From Pedobacter nanyangensis (GTDB lineage Bacteria; Bacteroidota; Bacteroidia; Sphingobacteriales; Sphingobacteriaceae): a DNA stretch of 59,673 bases. How positions within the stretch are numbered: the stretch's first letter is position 1; every line of letters begins with the position of its first letter. A program made the position numbers and the translations under genes. The stretch is taken from NCBI RefSeq assembly GCF_003313505.1, contig NZ_QMHO01000007.1, positions 170,359 to 230,031 of the forward strand, given 5' to 3'. Of this stretch, positions 7,938 to 17,676 are shown piece by piece. The notes beneath the pieces were generated by a model, which saw only the letters and a list, made by a program, of their open reading frames with translations, ran no database searches and was not told the origin of the DNA.

Positions 7938-9410
7938 ATGGCAGGACATAACGAATCAATTTTAAGGGAACCTTTAATTACCGGAAAGGACATCACGTAT
8001 GCCCAAATTACGGAAGAGATCTTATCTCCGGTAGAAAATAAACCTAACAAGGCTTGGTGGATTGGATTTATCCTTGCACTATGTGGAGCTACTTTATGGG
8101 TAGTTTCAGTAGGCTATACCTTCTGGTTTGGTATTGGTTCTTGGGGTTTAAATAAAACAGTAGGTTGGGCTTGGGATATCACCGGTTTCGTATGGTGGGT
8201 AGGTATTGGTCACGCTGGAACGCTAATCTCCGCAGTACTATTACTTTTCCGTCAAAACTGGCGTAACTCCATCAACCGTTCGGCAGAGGCGATGACTATT
8301 TTCGCCGTTATTTGTGCCGCAACATACGTAGTATCACACATGGGTCGTCCATGGTTGGCTTATTGGGTACTTCCTTTGCCAAACCAGTTCGGATCACTTT
8401 GGGTTAACTTTAACTCGCCATTGGTGTGGGATATGTTTGCGATCTCTACTTATTTCTCGGTATCATTGTTATTCTGGTACACCGGTTTATTGCCAGATAT
8501 CGCCACCATCAGAGACAGAGCAACAGGCGTTCGCAAAAAAATCTACACCATTTTCTCATTCGGTTGGACAGGTAGCGTAAAAACCTGGCAACGTTTTGAG
8601 GCAGTATCATTAATTTTAGCAGGTATTTCAACGCCACTGGTACTTTCGGTACACACCATTGTATCTATGGACTTTGCAACTTCGGTAATTCCGGGATGGC
8701 ACACCACCATTTTCCCTCCTTACTTCGTTGCCGGTGCAATTTTCTCGGGCTTTGCCATGGTATTAACCTTATTATTGGTTGTACGCAAGGTGTTAGGTTT
8801 AGAGAATTATATCACCATGTTCCACATCGAATCAATGAACAAGATCATCATCTTAACAGGTTCGATTGTAGGTGTGGCTTACTTAACCGAGTTATTCATT
8901 GCTTGGTACTCAGGTTCACAATACGAGTTATACGCTTTCCAGAATCGTATCGCCGGTCCATTTGCTTGGTCATACTGGTTAATGATGACTTGCAACGTAA
9001 TTTCTCCGCAGTTGTTGTGGTTTAAGAAAATCCGTACCAACATTGCTGCAACTTGGGTGCTATCCATTGTGGTAAACATCGGGATGTGGTTTGAGCGTTT
9101 CGTAATTATCGTAACTTCACTACACCGCGATTACCTTCCTTCAAGCTGGACCATGTTCTCCCCAACCTGGGTAGATGTGGGCGTGTTTGTAGGCTCAATC
9201 GGAGTATTCTTTACTTTGTTCCTATTGTTCTTAAGAGTTTTACCTTCTATTGCAATTGCTGAGGTTAAAATGATCTTGAAGAGCTCAAGTGAGCAATCTA
9301 AGATGAAATTGATTAAAGAAGGAAACTTAGATAAAGAGCAGGTACAGGAGTACATTGAATCTTTAGAGAAATTTGATAGTGTTAAACAAGAAGAATACGC
9401 AAAAATATAA
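7938..9410 (+). CDS. actC: ACIII subunit ActC, NrfD/PsrC-like quinol-binding membrane protein
   Basis: The 490-residue polytopic membrane protein has about ten hydrophobic segments, an N-terminal cytoplasmic-looking tail (IMREP-like LREPLITGKDITYAQ) and a charged C-terminal tail. Its NrfD/PsrC signatures include GIGHAGTLISA and the SHMGRPW motif. ActC provides the quinol oxidation site and a proposed proton path of alternative complex III, pairing with the homologous ActF. actD follows with a 2-base gap, indicating co-translation. Confidence 0.95.
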   Translation: MAGHNESILREPLITGKDITYAQITEEILSPVENKPNKAWWIGFILALCGATLWVVSVGYTFWFGIGSWGLNKTVGWAWDITGFVWWVGIGHAGTLISAVLLLFRQNWRNSINRSAEAMTIFAVICAATYVVSHMGRPWLAYWVLPLPNQFGSLWVNFNSPLVWDMFAISTYFSVSLLFWYTGLLPDIATIRDRATGVRKKIYTIFSFGWTGSVKTWQRFEAVSLILAGISTPLVLSVHTIVSMDFATSVIPGWHTTIFPPYFVAGAIFSGFAMVLTLLLVVRKVLGLENYITMFHIESMNKIIILTGSIVGVAYLTELFIAWYSGSQYELYAFQNRIAGPFAWSYWLMMTCNVISPQLLWFKKIRTNIAATWVLSIVVNIGMWFERFVIIVTSLHRDYLPSSWTMFSPTWVDVGVFVGSIGVFFTLFLLFLRVLPSIAIAEVKMILKSSSEQSKMKLIKEGNLDKEQVQEYIESLEKFDSVKQEEYAKI

Positions 9411-9412
9411 CA

Positions 9413-9949
9413 ATGAGTAATATCAAATATATTTTAGGCAGCTTTGGAGATCCTGATGAGATGCTAACCGGCATCAAGAAATTGCAGGAGAATAACATCT
9501 CTATATATGATGTTTATACCCCTATGCCTATTCACGGTATCGAAGCGAAATTGGGCGTTAAAAGATCTAGATTGGATATTGCCGCTTTCTTTTTCGGAAT
9601 TACAGGTACAATCACCATGCTTACTGGAGTTTATTTAGCTACCGTAGTAGATTGGCCAGTAAACATTGGTGGTAAAACGCACTTTGCATTGCCAGATTTT
9701 ATTCCAATTACCTTTGAGTTAACCATTCTATTCTGTGCATTTGGCTTGGTAGGTTCATATTATGCCTCTACCCATTTGTTCCCAGGAAGAGCCCCAAGGG
9801 TAATGGATTTACGTGCAACTGACGATCGTTTTGTCATTGCTATTGATGCCAAACAAAATACAGAACACGAAAAAATTGATGAACTTTTAAAAGGTGCAGG
9901 CGCTTTAGAAGTTAAGCATAATGAAAGGAAGTATATTAGCTATGAATAA
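9413..9949 (+). CDS. actD: ACIII subunit ActD (DUF3341)
   Basis: The 178-residue DUF3341 protein has an N-terminal ferredoxin-like segment that includes YDVYTPMPIHG, two transmembrane segments (about 55-78 and 103-124) and a short soluble C-terminus. ActD is a structural ACIII subunit that packs against ActC and ActF; no cofactor is expected. Its last 8 bases overlap the start of actE. Confidence 0.95.
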   Translation: MSNIKYILGSFGDPDEMLTGIKKLQENNISIYDVYTPMPIHGIEAKLGVKRSRLDIAAFFFGITGTITMLTGVYLATVVDWPVNIGGKTHFALPDFIPITFELTILFCAFGLVGSYYASTHLFPGRAPRVMDLRATDDRFVIAIDAKQNTEHEKIDELLKGAGALEVKHNERKYISYE

Positions 9950-10529
9950 GAATAAGATTGTTTTAGGAGCATTTAGCTTACTAGCTTCTGTAGCAATGCT
10001 TTCGGCCTGTAGAGACAATAAGAGTACAGGTTTAGAATACGCAAGGAATATGTATGATCCAATTGCCTACAATCAGGATCAGCCAAACAAAAACTTTGCG
10101 AACGGAGCAACGGCCCAAACGCCACCTCCAAACACTAATCCGGTTGATTATATCCGATATGAATACCCAAATACCAAAGAAGGGTATGAGGCTTCTGTAG
10201 CTTTGGTTAACCCACTAGCGTTAACAGAGAAAAACTTGACCGAAGGAAAGCACTTTTACACTGTTTTCTGCTCACCTTGCCATGGTGAAAAAGGCGATGG
10301 ACAAGGCCATATCGTAAAGTTGGATAAAGGTATTTCAGGCGTACCCGCCTACCACGGCGCTGATGCAGTTTCATCTCGCGGTGGTTTAATGAAAGATATG
10401 CCAGCTGGAAAAATTTATCATACCATTATGTATGGTTTGAACGCAATGGGGTCTCATGCTTCACAGCTTAGTCCAGATGAAAGATGGAAAGTAGTGATGT
10501 ATGTTCAACAATTACAAAAAATACAATAA
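9942..10529 (+). CDS. actE: ACIII subunit ActE, monoheme cytochrome c lipoprotein
   Basis: The 195-residue product starts at MNKNKIVLG, overlapping the actD stop in ATGAATAA; the in-frame ATG 21 bases upstream is inside actD and would spoil the signal peptide. A lipobox ending in C23 (MLSAC) anchors it to the membrane. One heme site, CSPCH with GEKGDGQG following, lies in a class I cytochrome c domain, with Met residues in the C-terminal part as possible sixth ligands. In ACIII it carries electrons from ActA to the terminal oxidase. Confidence 0.95.
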   Translation: MNKNKIVLGAFSLLASVAMLSACRDNKSTGLEYARNMYDPIAYNQDQPNKNFANGATAQTPPPNTNPVDYIRYEYPNTKEGYEASVALVNPLALTEKNLTEGKHFYTVFCSPCHGEKGDGQGHIVKLDKGISGVPAYHGADAVSSRGGLMKDMPAGKIYHTIMYGLNAMGSHASQLSPDERWKVVMYVQQLQKIQ

Positions 10530-10544
10530 GAAAAGCAGATATAA

Positions 10545-11780
10545 ATGGGAACTCATCATTATAATTTAAGTGAACAATTTGAGTTTACTGGAAAAGTAAA
10601 AACTTTGAGTATTGTTGGTATCGTAATTGGTATTTTAACAATAGCTTATGGCTTGTTCTTCAACAGTGATCACATTACACATGAGCGTACTTTTGCCAAT
10701 CTATTGTTGATGGGCTATTACTTCGCCTGTGTTTGTATGTCTGCCACGTTCTTCCTAGCAATACAGTTTGTTGCTCAGGCAGGATGGTCAGCATCTATTT
10801 TACGTGTACCGCAAGCCATGGCAAAAAACCTGCCTTGGGCAGCATTGATCTTAATTGCCATTACTGGTTTGGGATTATACACGCACAACCTTTATCACCA
10901 TTGGCATGCCGAAGGATTAACCGATCCTAACTCGCCAAATTATGACAGCTTAATTGCAGGTAAAGCAGTATTCTTAAACTGGCCGTTTTTTATGATCAGG
11001 CAGGTCGTGTTTATGGGATCATATGCAATTTTTGCTCATTTTGTAACCAAGTGGTCGTATAACGAAGATTTAACAGGAGGGTTAACTTCTTACAATAAGA
11101 GTTTCAAATACTCTTGCATCTTCTTGGTAATCTACGGGTTTACTACGCCAATCTTTGCTTTCGATAACATCATGTCCTTAGAAGCACACTGGTTCTCTAC
11201 CATGTTCGGTTGGTATAACTTCGCTTCAATGTGGGTAAGTACCTTAGCGATCATCGCTATCGTGATTATCTTATTGAGAAAGGCGGGTTACATGAGCTGG
11301 GTAAACAATAGCCATCTACACAACTTAGGCCAGTTTATCTTCGGTTTCTCTATTTTCTGGACTTACGTTTGGTTTGCTCAATTCCTATTGATCTACTATG
11401 CGAATATGTCGGAGGAGACGGTATATTTCCACAAACGTTTCAACAGCTACGAGTTCTGGTTTTACCTTAACTTGGTGCTGAACTTCTTATCACCATTGCT
11501 ATTGTTGATGGATCGTGATAACAAAAGAAGTGAAAATATCCTACTAGTGGTTTCTATCATTGTAGTGTGTGGCCACTGGGTAGATTATTACCAAATGATT
11601 ATGCCAGGGGTATTTGAGTTTGGAACAAAAAGCGGTAGCGGTTTCGGTATCTTGGAAATCGGTATCACACTTGGCTTTGTAGGCCTATTTACTTACACAG
11701 TATTAAGTGCATTAAGCAAAAAACCTTTGGTGGCAAAAAACCATCCGTTTTTACAAGAGAGTTTAAACCACCACTTATAA
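10545..11780 (+). CDS. actF: ACIII subunit ActF, NrfD/PsrC-like membrane protein
   Basis: The 411-residue integral membrane protein has about ten transmembrane segments and is the second NrfD-like quinol:cytochrome c oxidoreductase subunit. It is shorter than ActC and lacks its N-terminal tail. It has the family HHWHAEG region after the third helix and a long MSWVNNSHLHNLGQF segment. ActF pairs with ActC and is thought to contribute to proton movement. It is the last act gene; subunit II of the oxidase follows after 65 bases, consistent with the ACIII-aa3 supercomplex seen in other Bacteroidota. Confidence 0.95.
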   Translation: MGTHHYNLSEQFEFTGKVKTLSIVGIVIGILTIAYGLFFNSDHITHERTFANLLLMGYYFACVCMSATFFLAIQFVAQAGWSASILRVPQAMAKNLPWAALILIAITGLGLYTHNLYHHWHAEGLTDPNSPNYDSLIAGKAVFLNWPFFMIRQVVFMGSYAIFAHFVTKWSYNEDLTGGLTSYNKSFKYSCIFLVIYGFTTPIFAFDNIMSLEAHWFSTMFGWYNFASMWVSTLAIIAIVIILLRKAGYMSWVNNSHLHNLGQFIFGFSIFWTYVWFAQFLLIYYANMSEETVYFHKRFNSYEFWFYLNLVLNFLSPLLLLMDRDNKRSENILLVVSIIVVCGHWVDYYQMIMPGVFEFGTKSGSGFGILEIGITLGFVGLFTYTVLSALSKKPLVAKNHPFLQESLNHHL

Positions 11781-11845
11781 TAAAAAATACGGTTTACAAT
11801 AAATAAGTAATATAACTACGGTACATCGTACTACTTTTAAAGAAA

Positions 11846-13099
11846 ATGAGTTTAAGAAAATTAATCGTTAATAAAACAATGGCAGCGTTAGCAGTATTAT
11901 TTACTGTTTTTACCAGCGCTAATGCCTTTGCTCAGGAAGCAGCTGCAGCCACTACGGCTAAACCTGTAGACATGGGTCCAGTACATAAAAATGCAATATT
12001 TTATGTGCTAATGTTCTTGCTTTTATGTTTATTCATTGCCATAGTAGGCAAAGCATTAAAAGTATATGAATTAACCCGCGAAACGCAAGGTAAGCCAGAA
12101 GGAATCAACTGGAATACGGTAAACGCTGTAATATTTGCTCTATTCTTAATCGTAGGTTTATACGGGGTATATTGGGAGTATTCGGTTCACGGTAAAATGA
12201 TTTCTCATATGCACGAGGCGGCATCTGAGCATGGCCAGCGTATTGATGAGATGTTTAAATTAACATTGATCATTACCACTATCGTATTCATCCTTACCCA
12301 CATCGTTCTTTTTGCATTCGCTTATTTCTACAGAGCTTCTGATCAAAGAAAAGCTTATTACTACCCGCATAACAATACGATCGAGAAGATTTGGACAATT
12401 GTTCCTGCTCTAGTATTAACCTTATTGGTATTGAAAGGTTTCTTAACATGGAGATCTATTTTCTATAAAGTGGAAGATCCTAAGAACAGACCGATCAGTA
12501 TTGAGGTAACTTCATCGCAGTTTTTATGGGATATCCGTTACGCTGGCCCAGATGCAGTGGTTGGCAAGAAAAACTACAAGTTAATTACCGCGATCAACAA
12601 CTTAGGTATCGATTTTAACGATAAAAACAGTTTGGACGATTTAATGGCCGAGGAAATTGTTCTTCCGGTAAACAAGCCAGTTCGTTTTATATTGACAAGT
12701 AAAGACGTTATCCATAGTTTCTATATGCCTCACTTTAGGGTACAATTAAATACCGTACCAGGTATGACCTCATATTTTGAGTTTACGCCAACGATTACTA
12801 CGGATGAGATGAGAACTAAACTTAACGATCCTAAGTTCAACTACATTTTGTTGTGTGCTAAAATTTGTGGAGCCAACCACTTTAACATGCAGAAAAATGT
12901 AAGGGTTGTTAGCGAAAAAGAATATCAAGAATGGTTAACTAAGCAAACTCCTTATTTAACTAACGACTTGAGAAAGGCATTTAACTTACCTGTACCGGTA
13001 GAAGCAGCCCCAGCAGCTGAACAAGCTCCTGCGGATACTGCAGCTACAGCTGCCAAGGTAGCCTTAGATGTAAACAACCAATTAGCTTTAAAAAAATAA
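11846..13099 (+). CDS. coxB: Cytochrome c oxidase subunit II
   Basis: The 417-residue protein has a signal peptide (about 1-29) and four hydrophobic segments before the periplasmic cupredoxin domain, two more than the canonical subunit II. The CuA ligands are intact: CAKICGANHFNM from residue 337, with the first His in DVIHSFYMPHF. The aromatic patch SSQFLWDIRY, the electron entry site, is present. The C-terminus is Ala-rich and carries no cytochrome c domain, so electrons must come from ActE or ActA. It is co-transcribed with coxA (21-base gap). Confidence 0.95.
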   Translation: MSLRKLIVNKTMAALAVLFTVFTSANAFAQEAAAATTAKPVDMGPVHKNAIFYVLMFLLLCLFIAIVGKALKVYELTRETQGKPEGINWNTVNAVIFALFLIVGLYGVYWEYSVHGKMISHMHEAASEHGQRIDEMFKLTLIITTIVFILTHIVLFAFAYFYRASDQRKAYYYPHNNTIEKIWTIVPALVLTLLVLKGFLTWRSIFYKVEDPKNRPISIEVTSSQFLWDIRYAGPDAVVGKKNYKLITAINNLGIDFNDKNSLDDLMAEEIVLPVNKPVRFILTSKDVIHSFYMPHFRVQLNTVPGMTSYFEFTPTITTDEMRTKLNDPKFNYILLCAKICGANHFNMQKNVRVVSEKEYQEWLTKQTPYLTNDLRKAFNLPVPVEAAPAAEQAPADTAATAAKVALDVNNQLALKK

Positions 13100-13120
13100 T
13101 AATACTGGAAAAACCTTATT

Positions 13121-14992
13121 ATGTCAACAATATCATTACACGATACACACCACGACGATCATGGACATGGCCATCACCATGAAACGTTCTTAACTAAATA
13201 CGTATTTAGTCAAGATCACAAAATGATTGCCAAGCAGTTTTTAATAACTGGTATCATTATGGCAGTTATCGCAATGCTTTTATCGATCCTATTTAGGATT
13301 CAGCTTGCTTGGCCAGACAAATCTTTTCCTTTATTAGAAACATTTTTAGGTAAATGGGCTGAAGGTGGAAGAATAAAGCCAGACTTTTTCTTGGCGTTAG
13401 TAACTATTCACGGTACCATCATGGTATTCTTTGTACTAACCGCAGGCTTAAGTGGTACTTTTAGTAACTTGTTAATTCCTTTACAGGTTGGTGCTAGAGA
13501 TATGGCTTCGCCATTTTTGAACATGCTTTCTTATTGGTTCTTCCTAGCTGCATGTTTAATCATGATGGGCTCTTTCTTTACCCAAACAGGACCTGCTAGT
13601 GCTGGTTGGACAGTTTATCCACCACTTTCGGCAGTACCAAAGGCCATGCCTGGTTCAGGAATTGGTATGACCTTGTGGTTAGTCAGTATGGTTCTTTTCG
13701 TAGCCTCATCTTTAATGGGTGGTATCAACTATGTAAGTACCATTTTGAACATGCGTACAAAAGGTATGGACCTTTGGAAAATGCCTTTAACCATTTGGGC
13801 TTTGTTCCTAACTGCGGTTCTAGGTATTTTATCGTTCCCAGTATTGGTAGCGGGTGTAGTACTTTTAGTATTTGACCGTAGCTTTGGTACAAGTTTCTAT
13901 TTGTCGGATTTAGTATTCGGTACTCAAATTTTGCCTAACGAAGGTGGTTCTCCAATTTTGTGGCAACACTTATTCTGGTTCTTAGGTCACCCTGAGGTAT
14001 ATATCGTGATTATGCCTGCTTTGGGTATTTCTTCAGAGATCATCTCTGTAAATGCTAGAAAGCCGATTTTCGGTTACCACGCAATGGTTTATTCATTGAT
14101 GGGGATTACCATCCTATCATTCATCGTTTGGGGGCACCACATGTTTGTAACAGGTATGAACCCGTTATTGGGTGGGGTGTTTATGATCACCACATTGATC
14201 ATTGCGGTACCATCAGCGGTAAAAACCTTTAACTACCTGGCTACTTTGTGGAGAGGTAATATCAGATTTACGCCAGCGATGTTATTCGCTATCGGTTTGG
14301 TATCTTTCTTCATCTCTGGTGGTTTAACAGGTATCTTCTTGGGTAACGCTTCATTAGATATTAACTTACACGATACTTACTTTGTAGTAGCTCACTTCCA
14401 CTTGGTAATGGGTTCTGCAGCTATTTTTGGAATGTTGGCCGGTGTTTACCACTGGTATCCAAAAATGTTTGGCCGCATGATGAACCCTAAGTTGGCTTAT
14501 CTGCACTTCTGGGTAACTTTCATTTGTGCTTACTTGGTATTCTTCCCGCTACACTTCTTAGGTTTAGATGGTGTACCGCGTCGTTACTATGCGTTTACCG
14601 AGTTTGAGTTTATGAACAAATGGTTAACCGTTAACGTATTTGTAACTTGGTCGGCCATTATTGCTGCATTGGCTCAAATTGCATTCTTGTTTAACTTCTT
14701 CTATTCAATGTTTAGAGGTAAAAAAGCAACTCAGAACCCATGGAATGCGAATACTTTAGAATGGACTACACCAGTTGAGCATTTGCACGGAAACTGGCCA
14801 GGGGAAATCCCAACTGTTTACCGTTGGCCATATGACTATAGCAAGCCAGGAGCTGAAGAAGACTTTATTCCTCAAACAGTTCCTTTCTCACAAACGATGA
14901 GCTCTAATTTACCTCATGACTTTGAAGGTAACGAAGAGGCTGAGCGTATCCAAAAAGAATGGGAAGCTGCAAATAAGCCGGTGACCGAATAA
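13121..14992 (+). CDS. coxA: Cytochrome c oxidase subunit I
   Basis: The 623-residue heme-copper oxidase catalytic subunit has at least 12 membrane helices. It contains the GHPEVY motif with the cross-linked His and Tyr plus the A1-type proton-channel Glu, the CuB pair WGHHMFVTG, and the low-spin and high-spin heme ligands in HDTYFVVAHFHLVMG. The N-terminus carries a His-rich cytoplasmic tail (HDTHHDDHGHGHHH), a possible metal-binding or trivial feature. It reduces oxygen to water and pumps protons. It is followed by a weak hairpin and then the heme A synthase gene. Confidence 0.97.
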   Translation: MSTISLHDTHHDDHGHGHHHETFLTKYVFSQDHKMIAKQFLITGIIMAVIAMLLSILFRIQLAWPDKSFPLLETFLGKWAEGGRIKPDFFLALVTIHGTIMVFFVLTAGLSGTFSNLLIPLQVGARDMASPFLNMLSYWFFLAACLIMMGSFFTQTGPASAGWTVYPPLSAVPKAMPGSGIGMTLWLVSMVLFVASSLMGGINYVSTILNMRTKGMDLWKMPLTIWALFLTAVLGILSFPVLVAGVVLLVFDRSFGTSFYLSDLVFGTQILPNEGGSPILWQHLFWFLGHPEVYIVIMPALGISSEIISVNARKPIFGYHAMVYSLMGITILSFIVWGHHMFVTGMNPLLGGVFMITTLIIAVPSAVKTFNYLATLWRGNIRFTPAMLFAIGLVSFFISGGLTGIFLGNASLDINLHDTYFVVAHFHLVMGSAAIFGMLAGVYHWYPKMFGRMMNPKLAYLHFWVTFICAYLVFFPLHFLGLDGVPRRYYAFTEFEFMNKWLTVNVFVTWSAIIAALAQIAFLFNFFYSMFRGKKATQNPWNANTLEWTTPVEHLHGNWPGEIPTVYRWPYDYSKPGAEEDFIPQTVPFSQTMSSNLPHDFEGNEEAERIQKEWEAANKPVTE

Positions 14993-15022
14993 GCACTGCG
15001 CCGAACTTTGTCCAAAATATGT

Positions 15023-15067
15023 AATAAGGTATCTGCCAAGTGTGCTAACATTTACAGGTACCTTATT
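15023..15067 (+). terminator. Weak attenuator-like hairpin between coxA and ctaA
   Basis: AATAAGGTA (15023-15031) is inverted at 15059-15067 around a 27-base loop and is followed by TTT. It may reduce read-through from the structural genes into the assembly genes. Confidence 0.4.
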
Positions 15068-15090
15068 TTTATAAATCTATCACATATTCA

Positions 15091-16152
15091 ATGATTGCTA
15101 AATCTGAAAGTAGATTTATTAGAATAAACTTAATCACCATCATAGCTACATTAGTAGTTATTTTGGCCGGTGGTATTGTTCGTAGTACGGGTTCAGGAAT
15201 GGGTTGCCCAGACTGGCCAAAATGCTTCGACCAATATATTCCACCTACTTCCATTAAACAACTTCCTCCCGATTACGAAACAAAATATGTAGAAGGAAGG
15301 AAAAAGAAAAATGAGAAGTTTGCCAAGTACTTGGAAAGTATGGGCAAGCATCAATTAGCAGATCGTATCAGAAACGATCAGTCGATATTGGTGCATGAAG
15401 AGTTTAATGCCGCTAAAACCTGGACAGAATATATCAACAGGCTTACGGGTGCAATTCTGGGTATATTCCTTTTGTTAACTGCAATTTTTTCATTTGCATA
15501 CAAGAAGAAAGCTAAACGAATTATTGTACTCAGCTGGTTGAATATCCTAGTAGTGGGCTATCAGGCTTGGTTGGGTTCAATAGTAGTTTCAACCAATTTA
15601 ACGCAATGGGTGGTAACGGTACACATGTTACTAGCCTTAGTTATTTTGGGAATTGCGATTTATACTTACAACTATGCTAAGCAATTGCACAGCGAGCCAA
15701 CGGTAATTATGTACCGTATCATGTGGTTGAAAGGCTTTTTGTTCTTTACCATCTTAATTTCTATCCTACAGATTATTTTAGGTACCGAAGTTAGGGAAGC
15801 AGTAGATAGCATTGCCAAGTCACTGCAATATAACGGACGAAATACTTGGGTGTCTAAAATAGGTAGCGTGTTCTCCTATCACAGAGACTTAGCAATTTTA
15901 GTGGGTATTAGCAATTTTATTGTTTATAAGATGGTAATTGACCGCTTTAGCGGCAAAGCCTGGCCATTAATTACGGCCAACTACCTGATGGTAACCTTAA
16001 TCGTTCAGGTAGTCTCTGGATTTTTGTTATCGTACCTGGGTTTACCGCCTTATGCGCAAGCCGTACATATTTTGTTTTCGACCATTATGTTCAGCTTGCA
16101 ATATTATTTGTACTTGTTGGTGTATAGGACCAAAACCTATAAGGCCGCTTAA
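15091..16152 (+). CDS. ctaA: Heme A synthase (CtaA/COX15)
   Basis: The 353-residue membrane protein has eight hydrophobic segments. It oxidises heme O to heme A for subunit I. Family features are the N-terminal GGIVRSTGSGMGCPDWPKCF stretch, with the Cys pair region seen in many members, and three of the expected heme-ligand His sites: VVTVHMLL, SYHRDLAIL and QAVHILFS. At the first site, where Bacillus CtaA has an E-x-x-H motif, this protein reads EYINR, with Asn at 116. ctaB follows after 10 bases. Confidence 0.93.
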   Translation: MIAKSESRFIRINLITIIATLVVILAGGIVRSTGSGMGCPDWPKCFDQYIPPTSIKQLPPDYETKYVEGRKKKNEKFAKYLESMGKHQLADRIRNDQSILVHEEFNAAKTWTEYINRLTGAILGIFLLLTAIFSFAYKKKAKRIIVLSWLNILVVGYQAWLGSIVVSTNLTQWVVTVHMLLALVILGIAIYTYNYAKQLHSEPTVIMYRIMWLKGFLFFTILISILQIILGTEVREAVDSIAKSLQYNGRNTWVSKIGSVFSYHRDLAILVGISNFIVYKMVIDRFSGKAWPLITANYLMVTLIVQVVSGFLLSYLGLPPYAQAVHILFSTIMFSLQYYLYLLVYRTKTYKAA

Positions 16153-16162
16153 ATATTAAAAA

Positions 16163-17065
16163 TTGAAACAGTTTTTTTCAGATTTTTCAAAACTCATAAA
16201 ATTCCGACTAACGTTCTTAGTGGTGTTTTCTGCGTCTGTTACATTTTTAATCGGGTCAAAAATTCAGGTAGACCGTGCCATTATTGATGAAATTAACTGG
16301 AACAATTGGTTGATTTTGATCATTGGTGGTTTTTTGGTAACCGGAGCCGCAAATTGCTTCAACGAAATTATTGAGGTTGATCTGGATAAGCTCATGACCA
16401 GAACCAAAGATAGGCCAATGCCAGCAGGTCGTATGACCACGGGGCAGGGCCTCGTATCAGGTTTGGTGATGGGTATAGCAGGAACATGGCTATTGGGCAA
16501 ACTTAATTTAGAAACCGGGTTGATTTCTGTGTTTTCTATTTTATTATATGCTTTTGCTTATACACCGTTAAAAAGAAAATCGCCTATTGCTGTTTTTGTG
16601 GGCGCTATACCAGGAGCATTGCCACCACTTATTGGTTATTTGGCGGCTATTGGCCACTCGCCAGTAGGTTACGTGCCCAGAGATTACCAAATAGCCATCA
16701 TCTTGTTTTTGGTGCAGTTTGTATGGCAGTTTCCCCACTTTTGGTCTATTGCGTGGGTGTTAGATGAAGATTACAGCAAAGCTGGATTTAGATTATTGCC
16801 AACCAAAAAGAAAGATAAAGCCAGCGCTATCTTTACTTTTGCCAGCACCCTGATCTTAATTCCAGTAAGCTTATTGCCAACTTTCTATGGTTTTGGAGGA
16901 TATTATATTGCTGGCGTTTCGGTGGTGCTAGGACTGTTGTTCAGTTGGTATGCCTACCAATTGGTAGTGAAAATGGATTTGGCAAGTGCCAAAAAAGTGA
17001 TGTTTTGCTCATTTTTTTACATCCCTTTGGTACAATTAATTTTATTGTTTGATTTAGTAGTATAA
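16163..17065 (+). CDS. ctaB: Protoheme IX farnesyltransferase (heme O synthase)
   Basis: The 300-residue UbiA-superfamily membrane protein starts at TTG (16163), because no ATG fits the N-terminus KQFFSDFSKLIKFRLTFLV. The first prenyl-diphosphate motif, NCFNEIIEVDLDKLMTRTKDR, and the following RPMPAGR are intact, as is the loop YTPLKRKSP. It adds a farnesyl chain to protoheme to give heme O, the CtaA substrate. It is two bases from the subunit III gene. Confidence 0.95.
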   Translation: MKQFFSDFSKLIKFRLTFLVVFSASVTFLIGSKIQVDRAIIDEINWNNWLILIIGGFLVTGAANCFNEIIEVDLDKLMTRTKDRPMPAGRMTTGQGLVSGLVMGIAGTWLLGKLNLETGLISVFSILLYAFAYTPLKRKSPIAVFVGAIPGALPPLIGYLAAIGHSPVGYVPRDYQIAIILFLVQFVWQFPHFWSIAWVLDEDYSKAGFRLLPTKKKDKASAIFTFASTLILIPVSLLPTFYGFGGYYIAGVSVVLGLLFSWYAYQLVVKMDLASAKKVMFCSFFYIPLVQLILLFDLVV

Positions 17066-17067
17066 AG

Positions 17068-17646
17068 ATGGTGAGTACAATGCAACAAGAGCGCGTAGCG
17101 TTCAACTTTAAGCCTAAAAAATTTGTGGTTTGGTTGTTCGTGGTTTCTTCTACCATTATGTTTGGCGGATGGACCAGTTATTACCTTGTTTTTATGGCCT
17201 CAAAAGGTAAGGGGCATGGTTTGGTTTTACCAGAAGTTTTTACCTACAGTACTGCTGTGCTATTGGTTAGTAGTATCTGTTTATTTATGGCAGCAAGAGC
17301 GCTGAAAAAAGGCGATACCAGTAAGCAAAGAATGCTATTATGGCTAACTTTTGTTTTAGGCGTTGTTTTTGGTGTGTTGCAGTTTCAGGGTTGGGTAGGC
17401 CTTTACCAAACCGGGGCAGTATTGGTAAACAACAATGCGGCTATTTCCATGATTTATGTTGTATCGGGTTTCCACTTGCTACATATTGTGGCGGGTTTAG
17501 GCTTCGTGACCAGCAGCCTTATAGGCAGTTATAAAAAGGTTTCTCCGGAGGTTGCTACCTACCGCCAGGACGTTACCTCAATATTTTGGCATTTTATAGA
17601 TATCTTATGGATATATCTATATGTTTTTTTACTTTTGAACAGTTAA
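17068..17646 (+). CDS. Cytochrome c oxidase subunit III, first copy
   Basis: The 192-residue protein belongs to the heme-copper oxidase subunit III family and has about five membrane helices. Conserved elements are LFMAARALKKGD, the QFQGWVGLYQTG region and SGFHLLHIVAG, ending in FWHFIDILWIYLYV. It lacks the first two helices of mitochondrial-type subunit III. The start may be 17068 or the internal ATG at 17080. A second subunit III gene follows, the usual tandem pair in Bacteroidota; subunit III stabilises subunit I and helps proton uptake. Confidence 0.9.
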   Translation: MVSTMQQERVAFNFKPKKFVVWLFVVSSTIMFGGWTSYYLVFMASKGKGHGLVLPEVFTYSTAVLLVSSICLFMAARALKKGDTSKQRMLLWLTFVLGVVFGVLQFQGWVGLYQTGAVLVNNNAAISMIYVVSGFHLLHIVAGLGFVTSSLIGSYKKVSPEVATYRQDVTSIFWHFIDILWIYLYVFLLLNS

Positions 17647-17676
17647 TTTTTTAACAAACTATTATACTAATATTAA

